A stretch of DNA of 64,000 bases from Dysgonomonas sp. PF1-14 (GCF_029892965.1 NZ_JARXWN010000007.1:124001-188000), one strand, 5' to 3'. Shown: positions 23,583-33,278, counted from the stretch's first letter. Notes: a model not told the origin generated them from the sequence alone. Translations and numbers: made by a program.

Positions 23583-23707
23583 AAGTTACCACGCCTTTTA
23601 AGTAGTGGATAAAAGATTATAATAAAAGAGACTTTAGTCTAACCATTTTGGCTAAAGCAGCAGCTGCCCATAGTCCATAATCCTCCACTTGAAAGTGGAG
23701 GCTATTA
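23583..23707 (+). repeat. Three-hairpin REP-like repeat R3, copy 1
   Basis: It holds CCACGCCTTTTAAG...GTGG, then ACTTTAGTC...GGCTAAAGC, then the perfect hairpin CCTCCACTT/AAGTGGAGG (23682-23701). The same three motifs, in the same order, occur on the minus strand at 58515-58640. It lies between yjbQ and the convergent hemW gene and may also serve as a terminator. Confidence 0.72.
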
Positions 23708-23741
23708 ATAATCATAATATAGAAGGAAAAGAGTTGGAAAT

Positions 23742-24872
23742 TTAATCTATATACATCATATCGCTCATGATGCCGTCTGAAATAAATATACCTTCTCTGG
23801 TGAGTTTCAATACATTGTCGTTGTTACTAACAAAGCCTTCGTCTATATATTTCTGCACGTTGCTGAGTGCATAGGCTTTCATCTTCTGTCCAAACTGTTT
23901 TTCCAGTTCATAGATGTTCACTCCCCACATAGTGCGCATTCCGGTAAGGATAAAATCATTGTACCGCGTGTTTTCATCAAGGTATTCCACTTCGGTACTT
24001 GGTACAGATTTATCAATAGCTTCGATATATTTTGAGATAGATGCAATGTTCCATCCCCTGTTTTTGCCGTCGTATGAATGTGCGGCAGGCCCCAATCCAA
24101 GATACTTTGCTCCCAGCCAGTAAGAACTGTTGTGCTTGGAATATAGCTCGTTACGGGCAAAATTGGATATTTCGTATTGGCTAAACCCAGCAGCAGAAAG
24201 CCTGTCTATCATTTCTGAAAACATATCTACACTGGTATCTTCGTCCACAGGCATCACGTCACCCTGTTTAAATAGGCGGAAGAGACGTGTTCCCTGTTCA
24301 TAGATGAGGTGATAGGATGAGATATGCTGTATGTCGAGTGCAATGGCTTCTTCGAGGTTTTGCCGCCATATCTCCATTGTCTGATTGGGTAGCCCGTACA
24401 TCAGGTCGATACTGATATTATCATAGCCGGACGCTTTACAAAGCATAACGGCTTCTTTTGCCTTTTGGGCAGAATGCCTCCGTTTCAGGAATTGAAGTTC
24501 CTCATCGTTAAAGCTCTGGATGCCTATACTCAAACGGTTGAAAGGTAGTTTTTGGAGGGTTTCGAGATATTTGGGACTCAGATCGTCAGGATTGGCTTCC
24601 ATTGTTATCTCAGCATCCCCAACTATGTCGAAGTTATTAGCGATAGCTTCAAATATAGCGTTGAAATCGTCGTAAGTAAGCTGCGATGGTGTACCTCCGC
24701 CAAAGTATATGGTTTTTATTTCCTCTCCCGACAGATAAGCTTTCCGCAACTCTATCTCTTTGCATACAGCAGATACATACGCCTTTTTGGGCGATATATC
24801 GGTACGGGTGTAGAAATCACAATAGATACACCGTGTCTTGCAAAAGGGAACATGAATATAAATGCCTGCCAT
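23742..24872 (-). CDS. hemW: Radical SAM heme chaperone HemW
   Basis: A 376-aa radical SAM protein, HemN-like. The cluster motif is CKTRCIYCDFY (Cys11, Cys15, Cys18) followed by Asp rather than the fourth Cys of true HemN, which points to HemW. It includes FGGGTPSQL, ITMEANPDDLSPKYLE and the HemW C-terminal winged-helix domain. HemW proteins bind heme and deliver it to targets such as respiratory enzymes; coproporphyrinogen oxidase activity is not expected. It lies 26 bp after the acyl-CoA synthetase gene on the same strand. Confidence 0.92.
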   Translation of the reverse strand: MAGIYIHVPFCKTRCIYCDFYTRTDISPKKAYVSAVCKEIELRKAYLSGEEIKTIYFGGGTPSQLTYDDFNAIFEAIANNFDIVGDAEITMEANPDDLSPKYLETLQKLPFNRLSIGIQSFNDEELQFLKRRHSAQKAKEAVMLCKASGYDNISIDLMYGLPNQTMEIWRQNLEEAIALDIQHISSYHLIYEQGTRLFRLFKQGDVMPVDEDTSVDMFSEMIDRLSAAGFSQYEISNFARNELYSKHNSSYWLGAKYLGLGPAAHSYDGKNRGWNIASISKYIEAIDKSVPSTEVEYLDENTRYNDFILTGMRTMWGVNIYELEKQFGQKMKAYALSNVQKYIDEGFVSNNDNVLKLTREGIFISDGIMSDMMYID

Positions 24873-24898
24873 GCGGGATGTGTATTGTTCGGGCTTGC

Positions 24899-26710
24899 TT
24901 ATTCTTTGTACATGTTGTCGATAATATCTTTGTATTTCTCGGCTACAAATTTACGCTTGACCTTCAATGTATTGGTCAACTCGCCTGTTTCCATCGAGAA
25001 AGGTTCACGCATAAGCCAGTATTTCTTGATCTTCTCGTATGGGGCAAAATTAGCCTGAAGCAACTCGATCCGTCCGTCCAGCATACGCAGGATATCTACA
25101 TTCGATAGCAGGTCGTCAATTTGGTTATAAGAGATATTGTGGGCTTCGGCATATTCTATAAGCGCCTTGTAATCGGGTACGATCAGTGCACTCACAAATT
25201 TGCGCTCATCGGCTATAATAGCAATCATGTCGATGAATTTATCTTCTGCAACTCTGGTCTCGATAGCTTGTGGTGCGATATATTTGCCATTAGCTGTTTT
25301 GAAGAGGTCTTTGATACGTTCTGTCAGATACAGCACGTTGCCTTCCAATCTTCCGGCGTCTCCTGTACGGAAAAAACCGTCCTCGGTAAAGGATTTGGCA
25401 GTTTCTTCAGGTTTGTTATAATATTCCCGCATCACAGTTTTGCCTTTTACCAGTATTTCATTGTTGCTTTCGTCTATTCTAACATCCACTTCGGGCATTA
25501 ATGTTCCGATAGAACCAATTGTAAAGTTTTTTTCGGGATAGAAACTGACTGTTGCAGACGTTTCGGTCAGACCATATCCGACAATAATCGGAATATTTAC
25601 TGATAACAGAAATTCTATGATAGCGTCAGAGAGCGGTGCTCCGGCACAAGGAAATATATTTCCCCTTTCTATACCTACAACCATTTTGAGGACGCGGAAT
25701 ACGGTATTGTTATAAAAAGAGAACTTAATACGTGTTCCGAGTGGTGGGCGTATGCCGTTATTTTTGTAGTCCAGATTATATTTCCGCCCCGTTTTCATCG
25801 AGTCGGTATATATCCACTTCATGATACCTTTCGAATCCGCTATTTTTTCGTTAACACCTGCATATACCTTTTCCCAGAAACGGGGAACACTACACATAAT
25901 AGTGGGGCGTATTTGTTTTATCGATTTCTGTATCTCTTTGGCATCCTGATTGATGGCTATCGTCATACCCTTATGGAGGGCATAGTATGTCCATGCTCTT
26001 TCAAAAATATGTGCCAACGGCAGGAAATTCATGGATACATCTTTGTTGGAAGTCATGGTAAGCCGCATATCGTGGATACGGAATACCTGTAAGAAACAGG
26101 TGTGTGGCAGCACAACACCTTTGGGCTCTCCGGTAGTTCCCGAAGTGTATATGATACATGCAATATCGTCATCTTGTCTCGATTTCATGCGTACACGCAC
26201 GATAACCTCTGCATTTGAATTCTCACCCGAAGCGATAAAGTCATCAAAATAAACGGACGTTTTATCTTCGGGATGAAATTTGATATTAGGATCGAATACG
26301 ATGATTTTTTTCAGAGGGGATGATTCTTTTTGCTGTACTTTATAGGCATTGTTATACTGGAATTGCTCACCGGCAAAAAGCACCTCCACATTGGCATCGT
26401 TGACGATGTATTCTACCTGTGTAGGCGATGATGTAGCGTATATGGGTATAGATACACACCTGTTGGCATACGATGCAAAGTCGGTATATATATACTGCGG
26501 CATATTCTGTGAATATACAGCTATTTTATCACCTTCGTTGATACCGATTTCTGCCATTGCCCAAGCTGTTTTCATGACATAGTCCGAGAACTTTCGCCAC
26601 GAAATGCTTTTCCATTTTTTCTCGTAAGGATTTCTGTATTTGAGGGCAGTCTTTTTTCCGTATCTGATAGCTTGGCGGTGTACCAGTATTGACAGATGAT
26701 AATAATTCAT
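24899..26710 (-). CDS. Long-chain acyl-CoA synthetase (AMP-forming)
   Basis: A 603-aa AMP-dependent ligase activating fatty acids to acyl-CoA. The P-loop motif YTSGTTGEPKG is followed by the A5-type GYGLTETSATVSFYP and the TGDAGRLEGNVLYLTERIKDLFKTANGKYIAPQAIE hinge with the catalytic-lysine region. No signal peptide or strong membrane segment. It is a FadD/FACS-type single enzyme, with no beta-oxidation cluster beside it. A TAACTTTG -7 box lies 31 bp upstream on the minus strand. Confidence 0.93.
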   Translation of the reverse strand: MNYYHLSILVHRQAIRYGKKTALKYRNPYEKKWKSISWRKFSDYVMKTAWAMAEIGINEGDKIAVYSQNMPQYIYTDFASYANRCVSIPIYATSSPTQVEYIVNDANVEVLFAGEQFQYNNAYKVQQKESSPLKKIIVFDPNIKFHPEDKTSVYFDDFIASGENSNAEVIVRVRMKSRQDDDIACIIYTSGTTGEPKGVVLPHTCFLQVFRIHDMRLTMTSNKDVSMNFLPLAHIFERAWTYYALHKGMTIAINQDAKEIQKSIKQIRPTIMCSVPRFWEKVYAGVNEKIADSKGIMKWIYTDSMKTGRKYNLDYKNNGIRPPLGTRIKFSFYNNTVFRVLKMVVGIERGNIFPCAGAPLSDAIIEFLLSVNIPIIVGYGLTETSATVSFYPEKNFTIGSIGTLMPEVDVRIDESNNEILVKGKTVMREYYNKPEETAKSFTEDGFFRTGDAGRLEGNVLYLTERIKDLFKTANGKYIAPQAIETRVAEDKFIDMIAIIADERKFVSALIVPDYKALIEYAEAHNISYNQIDDLLSNVDILRMLDGRIELLQANFAPYEKIKKYWLMREPFSMETGELTNTLKVKRKFVAEKYKDIIDNMYKE

Positions 26711-26740
26711 GGGAATTTCTTTTTGATTCAGTTATTGGCA

Positions 26741-26748
26741 CAAAGTTA
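26741..26748 (-). promoter_or_regulatory. -7 element of the acyl-CoA synthetase/hemW promoter
   Basis: TAACTTTG on the minus strand. The nearest upstream TTTG is 25 nt away, somewhat too far. Confidence 0.5.
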
Positions 26749-26842
26749 ACTTTTTAATATGATATAGTGCCATCAAATGGAGTTTTTTATGGTTGCAGGA
26801 ACATCTATTGTCGTGGTAATTAAGAAGGGAGTGTGGAGTTGT

Positions 26843-27401
26843 CAAAATTTTATCTATATGGAAAAGCGTTCTTTGAAGAATTAAGAGCTTGTTTAAATTT
26901 TATTCGTTTAGGTTTTCAGCACTATTTTTGGAATGATTTTTTCTTATCTGAAGCGCGAATAGCGGGCTATTCAAGCTGAAGAAAGGGGAAAATCGGATAA
27001 AAAGAGACTGAAAATGAACGAAAAAAGAACGATAACAAAATGTTTTGGTAAAATTTAAACAGGCTCTAAGATTCTAGAATCCAAACATGTGTAATTAAAA
27101 ACTGATGTTTTTGAGTAAGCTTTGTAAGGTTTTAGTTAAAATGCAGTGTGCAGCCTTGTAGGGGCGAACCCATGTGTTCGCCCGAAGATCGGATAAACGG
27201 GCAGGATGTGCGCACCAGCGAGATTTAGTTAAAAGATTTCTCACGCAAAGACGCGGAGGCGCAAAGAAAATATATAGCTTTGTAGTAGGGGCAGTAGCTT
27301 GTCTATGCCCGTTTATTATCAGGGTGGGTACCCACAAGGGATGCTCCTACAGAAGAAAAGGTAATATATAACTTGGTATCTTTGTCAGGTTTTAGTTAAA
27401 A
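26843..27401 (+). repeat. Dispersed modular repeat R1, copy c (interrupted by a MITE)
   Basis: This fills most of the 822-bp gap before the flippase gene. Its left end (TCTATATGGAAAAGCGTTCT...GAATTAA) is separated from the rest by the MITE at 26885-27066. It then continues TAAGATTCTAGAATC, the separators, a block with the inverted repeat GGGCGAAC...GTTCGCCC, AGATCGGATAAACGGGCAGG and CTCACGCAAAGACGCGGAGG. An extra hairpin module GTAGGGGC...TATGCCCGTTTA follows, then GGTACCCACAAGGG, and the closing separator at 27387-27401. Copies a and b share most of it. Confidence 0.82.
26885..27066. mobile_element. 182-bp MITE-like element with TAA target duplication
   Basis: The ends are inverted repeats: GAGCTTGTTTAAATTTTA on the left and the complement of GAGCCTGTTTAAATTTTA on the right, 17 of 18 identical. 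It is flanked by TAA on both sides (26882-26884 and 27067-27069). R1 copy b shows the uninterrupted target, GAATTAAGATTC. There is no coding capacity; the interior has a hairpin GAATAGC/GCTATTC. A 3-bp target of TNA type fits mobilisation by an IS5-family transposase in trans (inference). Confidence 0.85.
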
Positions 27402-27507
27402 AATTCTATATACAACTTTTGTGTTAATTAGACATAATGTGGTGTGTACACCTTTTGACAATGGATAAAAACATGTGGCTTATCTTATAACTCAGAACTT
27501 ATTTTGC

Positions 27508-27515
27508 TACTTTTG
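27508..27515 (+). promoter_or_regulatory. -7 element of the flippase operon promoter
   Basis: TACTTTTG, 17 bp before the ATG at 27533, leaving a very short leader. No TTTG at the proper upstream distance. Confidence 0.5.
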
Positions 27516-27532
27516 TAGTCTAATCGATTTAT

Positions 27533-29038
27533 ATGGCCGGTAGTGGAATGAAAAGTTTAGCGAAAGATACTGCAATCTACGGATTGAGCAGTATCGTAGG
27601 ACGCATACTAAACTATTGCCTTGTTCCGCTGCATGTATATGTTTTCACCAATCCGTCGGAGTACGGTCAGGTTAGTTATATACAGGGGATTGTCGCTGTT
27701 CTGCTTATTTTGCTTACTTACGGTATGGAAACGGGGTTCTTCCGTTTCATGAACAAGCAGGAAGAGAATCCCGATAAGGTGTATTCTACATCTCTGATAT
27801 CGCTGGGTACTACTTCGCTCTTGTTTATCTTGTTATGTATATGCTTTATAAACCCTATTTCGGAATTGATGAATTACCCGAATAAGGAGCATATACTGAT
27901 GATGGCTATTGTAGTAGCTATAGACGCATTTATAGCAATACCTTTCGCCTATCTGAGGTATCAGAAAAGACCTATACGATTTGTGACATTGAAGCTGGCA
28001 TTTATATTCATTTATATAATACTGAACCTTATCTTCCTGCTATTGTGTCCTTGGATTTATGAGAACTATCCGGATTTTCCGTTGATAAAGTTTTATCATC
28101 CGGGTATAGGTATCGGCTACATCTTCCTTGCTAACCTTATAGCGACTATAACAATATTATTACTGCTGGTGCCGACAACAATGAAGCACTTGAAGTTTGA
28201 CTTTGACGGGGCTTTGTTGAAGCGGATACTGAAATATTCATATCCGTTATTGATACTGGGGCTTGCCGGTGTTATCAATCAGGCTATAGCGCCGTTGACT
28301 TACCCTTTTATTTTTGCTCCTGATTCGGACAGGGCTTTCACCGAACTGGGTATCTATAGTGCCTGCCTGAAGATTACGGTAATCATAACCATGTTTACTC
28401 AGGCATTCAGGTATGCATATGAGCCTTTCTTCTTCGGAAAAGGGAAAGATGGTGGCAGCACAAAACCCTATGCCGATGCGATGAAGTTCTTTATAATATT
28501 TGCCCTGCTTGTTTTTCTGGGGGTAATGTTTTATCTCGATATTATAAAGTATATCATAAGTGAGAATTATACGGTAGGGCTTGGTATAGTGCCTATTGCC
28601 ATGCTGGGTGAAATATGTTTTGGTATCTATTTTAATCTGTCGGTATGGTATAAGCTGACCGATCAGACAAAATACGGGGCATACTTCTCGGTATTCGGCT
28701 GTCTGATACAGATAGCGATAAATATAATATTTGTCCCTATCTATGGCTACATCGCCAGTGCATGGGCTACACTGATCTGCAATCTGCTGATAATGACCAT
28801 CTCTTATTTTATAGGACAGAAGTATTTCCCTATAAAGTATGAATTGAAGAGTATTTTCCTTTATTTCGTTCTGGCTGCTGTCTTTTACGTTGCAGCAATG
28901 TATCCGCAGATAGATAACGAGGTATTACGTCTGGCATATCGTACATTGTTCATTATTGCCTATGTTGTTGTTATAGTGAGGAAGGATCTGCCACTATCTG
29001 AGATTCCTATTATTAGCAAATATGTAAAGAAGAAATGA
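27533..29038 (+). CDS. Oligosaccharide flippase family membrane protein
   Basis: A 501-aa protein with about 14 hydrophobic helices and the N-terminal pattern of the polysaccharide transport (Wzx/MVF-like) family: MKSLAKDTAIYGLSSIVGRILNYCLVPLH. Such proteins flip lipid-linked sugars across the inner membrane. Translation may begin at 27533 or at Met6 (27548). Its stop overlaps the start of the LTA-synthase-like gene (ATGA), so the two are coupled. No glycosyltransferases are adjacent, so the cargo is unknown. Confidence 0.88.
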   Translation: MAGSGMKSLAKDTAIYGLSSIVGRILNYCLVPLHVYVFTNPSEYGQVSYIQGIVAVLLILLTYGMETGFFRFMNKQEENPDKVYSTSLISLGTTSLLFILLCICFINPISELMNYPNKEHILMMAIVVAIDAFIAIPFAYLRYQKRPIRFVTLKLAFIFIYIILNLIFLLLCPWIYENYPDFPLIKFYHPGIGIGYIFLANLIATITILLLLVPTTMKHLKFDFDGALLKRILKYSYPLLILGLAGVINQAIAPLTYPFIFAPDSDRAFTELGIYSACLKITVIITMFTQAFRYAYEPFFFGKGKDGGSTKPYADAMKFFIIFALLVFLGVMFYLDIIKYIISENYTVGLGIVPIAMLGEICFGIYFNLSVWYKLTDQTKYGAYFSVFGCLIQIAINIIFVPIYGYIASAWATLICNLLIMTISYFIGQKYFPIKYELKSIFLYFVLAAVFYVAAMYPQIDNEVLRLAYRTLFIIAYVVVIVRKDLPLSEIPIISKYVKKK

Positions 29039-31098
29039 AGCTTCATTTTTCCCATAACCTTAAATTATTTCTCAGCAGCACAGTACAGGCTGTTATTGTC
29101 TATCTGTTCCTGTTATTGCTGTTTGCTGCCTTCCGAATTGTTATATTGTTGTTTTTCAACAATTCGCCGGAGATATACAATGAGACATCAGATCTGCTAA
29201 AAGCATTCTTTACAGGCTTTCGGTTCGATACGATGGTTATTTTCTATGGACTGTTGCCAGTGATGGTGCTGAACCTTATCGGAGTCTTTACCTCATCAAA
29301 AGGAGAAAAGTATTATGCCCGCTTGACGGGTATTTACCATGTATATTACACAGTACTGATAATGCTGATGCTTATTATATCTGTTATCGACCTTTACTTT
29401 TATAACTTCTTTATGACACGTATCAGCGTATTGATCTTCGGTTTTGTAGAAGACGATACTTTGGCTGTATTAAAAGCTATCTGGGTCGACTATCCTGTAA
29501 TTCCGATATTAATAGGCTTGATTGTTGCCGGATGGTGTGCATACAAGTTAGTTGGATTTATACAGAAAGTAAGTTTGGATAAGTTGAACACATCTGTAGC
29601 CGTCAACCTGATATTGCTTGTTGTAGTCGGGTTCTTCTTTGTATTCGGCATACGCGGTACGTTTGCTTTCTATCCGTTGAAGATAAACGATGCTATTGTT
29701 TCGCAATATGTATTTATCAATAATCTGGTTCCAAACGGTGTATTTGCCCTGAAAACAGCCTTTAAAGACCGGAAAGAACAGGATGTGAATGTAAACACAG
29801 AAAAGACAATAAAAAAATGGGGATTCGCCTCTGCGGATGAGGCTATATCATTATATACAGGGAGGCAGATACCCGATAACGCCGATTCATTGAAAATGGC
29901 ATTGATGGATCGCACTCCTGTCAACGATTTCTTAGCTCAGAATAAACCGAATGTGGTGTTTGTACAGATGGAGAGTATGAGCGAACATTTTATTTCTATG
30001 CACGACAGGGAAAACTTCAATCTACTTGGTGCGCTCGAAGATGTATTACCCGATTGCATTCATTTCACACATTGCCTTTCAGCTACTGATGCAACGATAC
30101 ATACACTGGAAGGAATCATGCTGAATAGCCCGATGACTCCTGTTTCGCAGTCGATATATATGAATAAGACACTGGAGACATCTGTCGCCAAACCATTCAA
30201 GGGACAAGGTTATCATACTGCGTTCGTTACCGGAAGTAAGTTGGGATGGCGCAATCTCGATAAATTCATTCCTCATCAGTATTTCGATACAACGGAAGGT
30301 TCGGCGCACATAGAAAAGAATATCCCTCATACGCTTTCCAATGAGTGGGGGTGTTATGATGAGTTTATGTTCGACCGTATGTACGATATATTACAGAGCG
30401 GCAATGGTCAGCCACAATTCATATTCGGTATGTCTATTACCAACCATACTCCGTATTCGTTACCAAAGACTTACAAGCCTTATCCGGTAAATATACCGGA
30501 TGCTATCAAGCCGAAGTTCTCATCGGGTGAGGCCTATGCACAGACACACTTTTCTACCTATCAGTATGCGAACGACTGTCTGGGACGCTTTATAAAGAAA
30601 GTGAAAGAATCTCCGTTAGGTGAAAATACAATCATTGTGGCTACAGGCGATCATACGGCGCGTCGCATATTCGATTATAACGATTCCGAGATGCTGCAAA
30701 AGTATGCTGTTCCACTGATTATATATATTCCCGAAAAATACAGGGCGTTGGTCGATATGCCTGATGTGAACGGATTCACATCTCATAAAGATATCTTTCC
30801 TACTATATATCATCTGTCTTTGTCAGATGCCATTTATGTGAAATCAGGTATTAATCTGTTCGATAAGGATAAGCTTGCATCCAATTTTGCCATTACGGGC
30901 TATAAGCTGCTGATGACCGGTGAGGGATGTGTGTTCTTCGATAACAAACCGGTCTACTATACATGGAAAGATGGAGAAAAAACACAGTTGCAACCGGCGT
31001 CTGGCGATATAAAACAATTGGAGGACGATATGAAGTATGCTAAATCTTATACAGCATCTATGACATATCTTATACAACGCTGTTTATCAGGTAAATAA
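29035..31098 (+). CDS. LTA synthase family sulfatase/phosphotransferase
   Basis: A 687-aa protein with about five N-terminal membrane helices (to about residue 215) and a C-terminal alkaline-phosphatase-fold domain outside the membrane. Metal and catalytic segments are visible: VFVQMESMSEHF, the candidate nucleophile Thr in SATDATIHTLEG, and ATGDHTARR near residue 540. Relatives transfer glycerophosphate or phosphoethanolamine to glycans or lipids (LtaS, OpgB, EptA-like). Gram-negative Bacteroidota have no teichoic acids, so here it most likely decorates a glycan or lipid. The 4-bp overlap with the flippase gene supports a shared substrate (inference). Confidence 0.87.
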   Translation: MKLHFSHNLKLFLSSTVQAVIVYLFLLLLFAAFRIVILLFFNNSPEIYNETSDLLKAFFTGFRFDTMVIFYGLLPVMVLNLIGVFTSSKGEKYYARLTGIYHVYYTVLIMLMLIISVIDLYFYNFFMTRISVLIFGFVEDDTLAVLKAIWVDYPVIPILIGLIVAGWCAYKLVGFIQKVSLDKLNTSVAVNLILLVVVGFFFVFGIRGTFAFYPLKINDAIVSQYVFINNLVPNGVFALKTAFKDRKEQDVNVNTEKTIKKWGFASADEAISLYTGRQIPDNADSLKMALMDRTPVNDFLAQNKPNVVFVQMESMSEHFISMHDRENFNLLGALEDVLPDCIHFTHCLSATDATIHTLEGIMLNSPMTPVSQSIYMNKTLETSVAKPFKGQGYHTAFVTGSKLGWRNLDKFIPHQYFDTTEGSAHIEKNIPHTLSNEWGCYDEFMFDRMYDILQSGNGQPQFIFGMSITNHTPYSLPKTYKPYPVNIPDAIKPKFSSGEAYAQTHFSTYQYANDCLGRFIKKVKESPLGENTIIVATGDHTARRIFDYNDSEMLQKYAVPLIIYIPEKYRALVDMPDVNGFTSHKDIFPTIYHLSLSDAIYVKSGINLFDKDKLASNFAITGYKLLMTGEGCVFFDNKPVYYTWKDGEKTQLQPASGDIKQLEDDMKYAKSYTASMTYLIQRCLSGK

Positions 31099-31133
31099 TA
31101 TTATTAATACTATATACTATAAAAATTGAAAGA

Positions 31134-33254
31134 ATGAAAAGACTATTATTATTATCAACTCTGTTCCTAGCAGTGCTGCTGGCAAATGCAGACGAAGGGA
31201 TGTGGTTGCTTAAAGAACTGAACCGGCAGAGTGCTGCCCGGATGAAAGAACTGGGATTTACATTCCCAATAGATAGTGTTTACAGCGAGACGAATCCGTC
31301 GCTGAAAGATGCGGTTGTCATATTTGGTGGCGGCTGTACAGGTGTGGCTGTATCAGATCAGGGATTGATCTTCACCAACCATCACTGTGGATATGGTAAT
31401 ATACAAAAGCTTAGCTCAGTTGAACATGACTACCTGAAAGACGGTTTTGTGAGTCAGACATTCAGTGAAGAATTACCTGCCGAAGGGCTGATGGTGGCTT
31501 TCCTGCAAAAGACTGAGGATATCACCAGTTATGTTACAGTAGCGCTTTCTCCGGATGATACAGAAGACATGCGCGATCAGAAGATAGATTCGCTATCGCA
31601 GAAATATCTGGAGCAATATAAGGGTAACGATTTTATACGTGCACAGGTAGTGCCTTTCTATTCTCACAACAAATATTATGCTGTAATATATGAAGTATTC
31701 AGAGACGTAAGGCTTGTATTCACCCCACCATCATCGGTTGGTAAATTTGGCGGAGAAACCGATAACTGGATGTGGCCGCGCCATACAGGAGACTTCTCTG
31801 TTTTCCGCGTGTATGCCAATAAGGATAACAAAGCTGCCCGCTATAGCGATGACAATGTCCCTTACAAGCCTAAATATTCGGTTCCTGTTTCCATTCAGGG
31901 ATTCAAGGATAAAGATTATGCAATGACTATCGGTTATCCGGGTAGTACTGAGCGTTATATGTCTTCATGGGGAATCAACCAAATGGTAGAATCGGAACAC
32001 AAACCACGTATCGAGGTGCGTGGAGCAAAGCAGGACATCTGGAAAAAAGCAATGAATGCCAGTGATGCTGTACGTATCAAGTATGCTTCTAAATATGCAG
32101 GTAGCTCTAACTACTGGAAGAATGCGATGGGGATGAATGAAGCCATTGCCAAACTGGGTGTAATAAACGACAAAGAAGAGCTTGAGAATAAGTTCTCTAA
32201 ATGGGTTTCGTCATCTAATAATACATCGAAGTACGGAAATGTATTATCCGATCTGAAAGAGGGCTATACCTCTACTATGGATGCAGCCAAAATACAGACT
32301 TATCTGTATGAGACATTCTACAATGGTATAGAGATCACCCGCTTTGCCAATACAGCATTGTTTGTAAACAAGATGGAAGAAGGCAATAAAGAGGATGAAC
32401 TCAGAGGCAGAATGATAAATGCTTATAAAGATTATGAGCCTTCACTCGATCGTCAGGTGATGCCGGTATTGCTGAAGCTATATGCAGAACGTGTTCCTGC
32501 CGAATATCTTCCGTCTGTTTATGAGACAATCAATAAGAAGTTTAAAGGCGACTACGACAAATATGCCGATTGGTTCTATGCTAATACTAAGTTCACCAGT
32601 CTTGATGATCTTGTATCGCTTATCACAAGCGGCAAAGAGAAAGATTTGGAAAAAGATCCTGCTATCGAGCTTTCAAGATCATTGGAGCCTTGTCTGAAAT
32701 TGCTACAAGCCGGAACAGCTCCTTACTATCCACAGATAGAAAAAGGAGAGCGCCTGTTCATGGCCGGACTGATGGAGATGGAACCGGGTAAGACATTCTA
32801 TCCCGATGCCAATTTCACACAACGCCTCAGCTACGGTTCTATCGGAGGATACAAGCCTGCCGATGCTGTGATCTATAACTACTATACAACTTCGCAAGGA
32901 GTGTTGGCTAAACAAGTTCCCGGAGATCCTGAGTTCGGAGTACAGCAATATATCCTTGATGATCTGGCTAAAGGCGACTTCGGACAATATGCCAACGAGA
33001 ACGGTGAAATGTCCGTAGCATTCCTTTCTAATAATGATATCACAGGAGGTAACTCGGGTAGCCCTGTATTCGATGGTAAAGCTCAACTGATAGGTCTGGC
33101 TTTCGATGGCAACTGGGAATCGTTGAGTGGGGACATCCTGTTTGAGCCGGAACTTCAACGTTGTATCAGTGTTGACATTCGCTATGTACTTTATATGATA
33201 GATAAGGTAATGAAATGTCCAAGATTGATAGATGAACTGAAAGTGGTTAAGTAA
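31134..33254 (+). CDS. dpp7: S46 family dipeptidyl-peptidase, DPP7 type
   Basis: A 706-aa exported serine peptidase. Signal peptide MKRLLLLSTLFLAVLLANA. The chymotrypsin-fold triad is visible as His in TNHHCGY (residues 81-87), Asp in PRHTGDFSVFRVYANKD, and Ser in GGNSGSPVF near residue 646. The residue after AFD in GLAFDGNWE is Gly, as in DPP7, which takes hydrophobic P1 residues, not the Arg of DPP11, which takes Asp/Glu. DPP7-type enzymes liberate dipeptides in the periplasm for uptake in asaccharolytic or protein-using Bacteroidales. It follows the LTA-synthase-like gene by 35 bp and ends in its own terminator. Confidence 0.94.
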   Translation: MKRLLLLSTLFLAVLLANADEGMWLLKELNRQSAARMKELGFTFPIDSVYSETNPSLKDAVVIFGGGCTGVAVSDQGLIFTNHHCGYGNIQKLSSVEHDYLKDGFVSQTFSEELPAEGLMVAFLQKTEDITSYVTVALSPDDTEDMRDQKIDSLSQKYLEQYKGNDFIRAQVVPFYSHNKYYAVIYEVFRDVRLVFTPPSSVGKFGGETDNWMWPRHTGDFSVFRVYANKDNKAARYSDDNVPYKPKYSVPVSIQGFKDKDYAMTIGYPGSTERYMSSWGINQMVESEHKPRIEVRGAKQDIWKKAMNASDAVRIKYASKYAGSSNYWKNAMGMNEAIAKLGVINDKEELENKFSKWVSSSNNTSKYGNVLSDLKEGYTSTMDAAKIQTYLYETFYNGIEITRFANTALFVNKMEEGNKEDELRGRMINAYKDYEPSLDRQVMPVLLKLYAERVPAEYLPSVYETINKKFKGDYDKYADWFYANTKFTSLDDLVSLITSGKEKDLEKDPAIELSRSLEPCLKLLQAGTAPYYPQIEKGERLFMAGLMEMEPGKTFYPDANFTQRLSYGSIGGYKPADAVIYNYYTTSQGVLAKQVPGDPEFGVQQYILDDLAKGDFGQYANENGEMSVAFLSNNDITGGNSGSPVFDGKAQLIGLAFDGNWESLSGDILFEPELQRCISVDIRYVLYMIDKVMKCPRLIDELKVVK

Positions 33255-33278
33255 GGTAATCCTTATAATAAAGCAAGA

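Noticed and set aside
26843-27401. Insertion sequence with a transposase between the acyl-CoA synthetase and flippase genes
   Set aside because: No frame of adequate length or transposase motif. The region is explained as R1 plus a short MITE-like insert.
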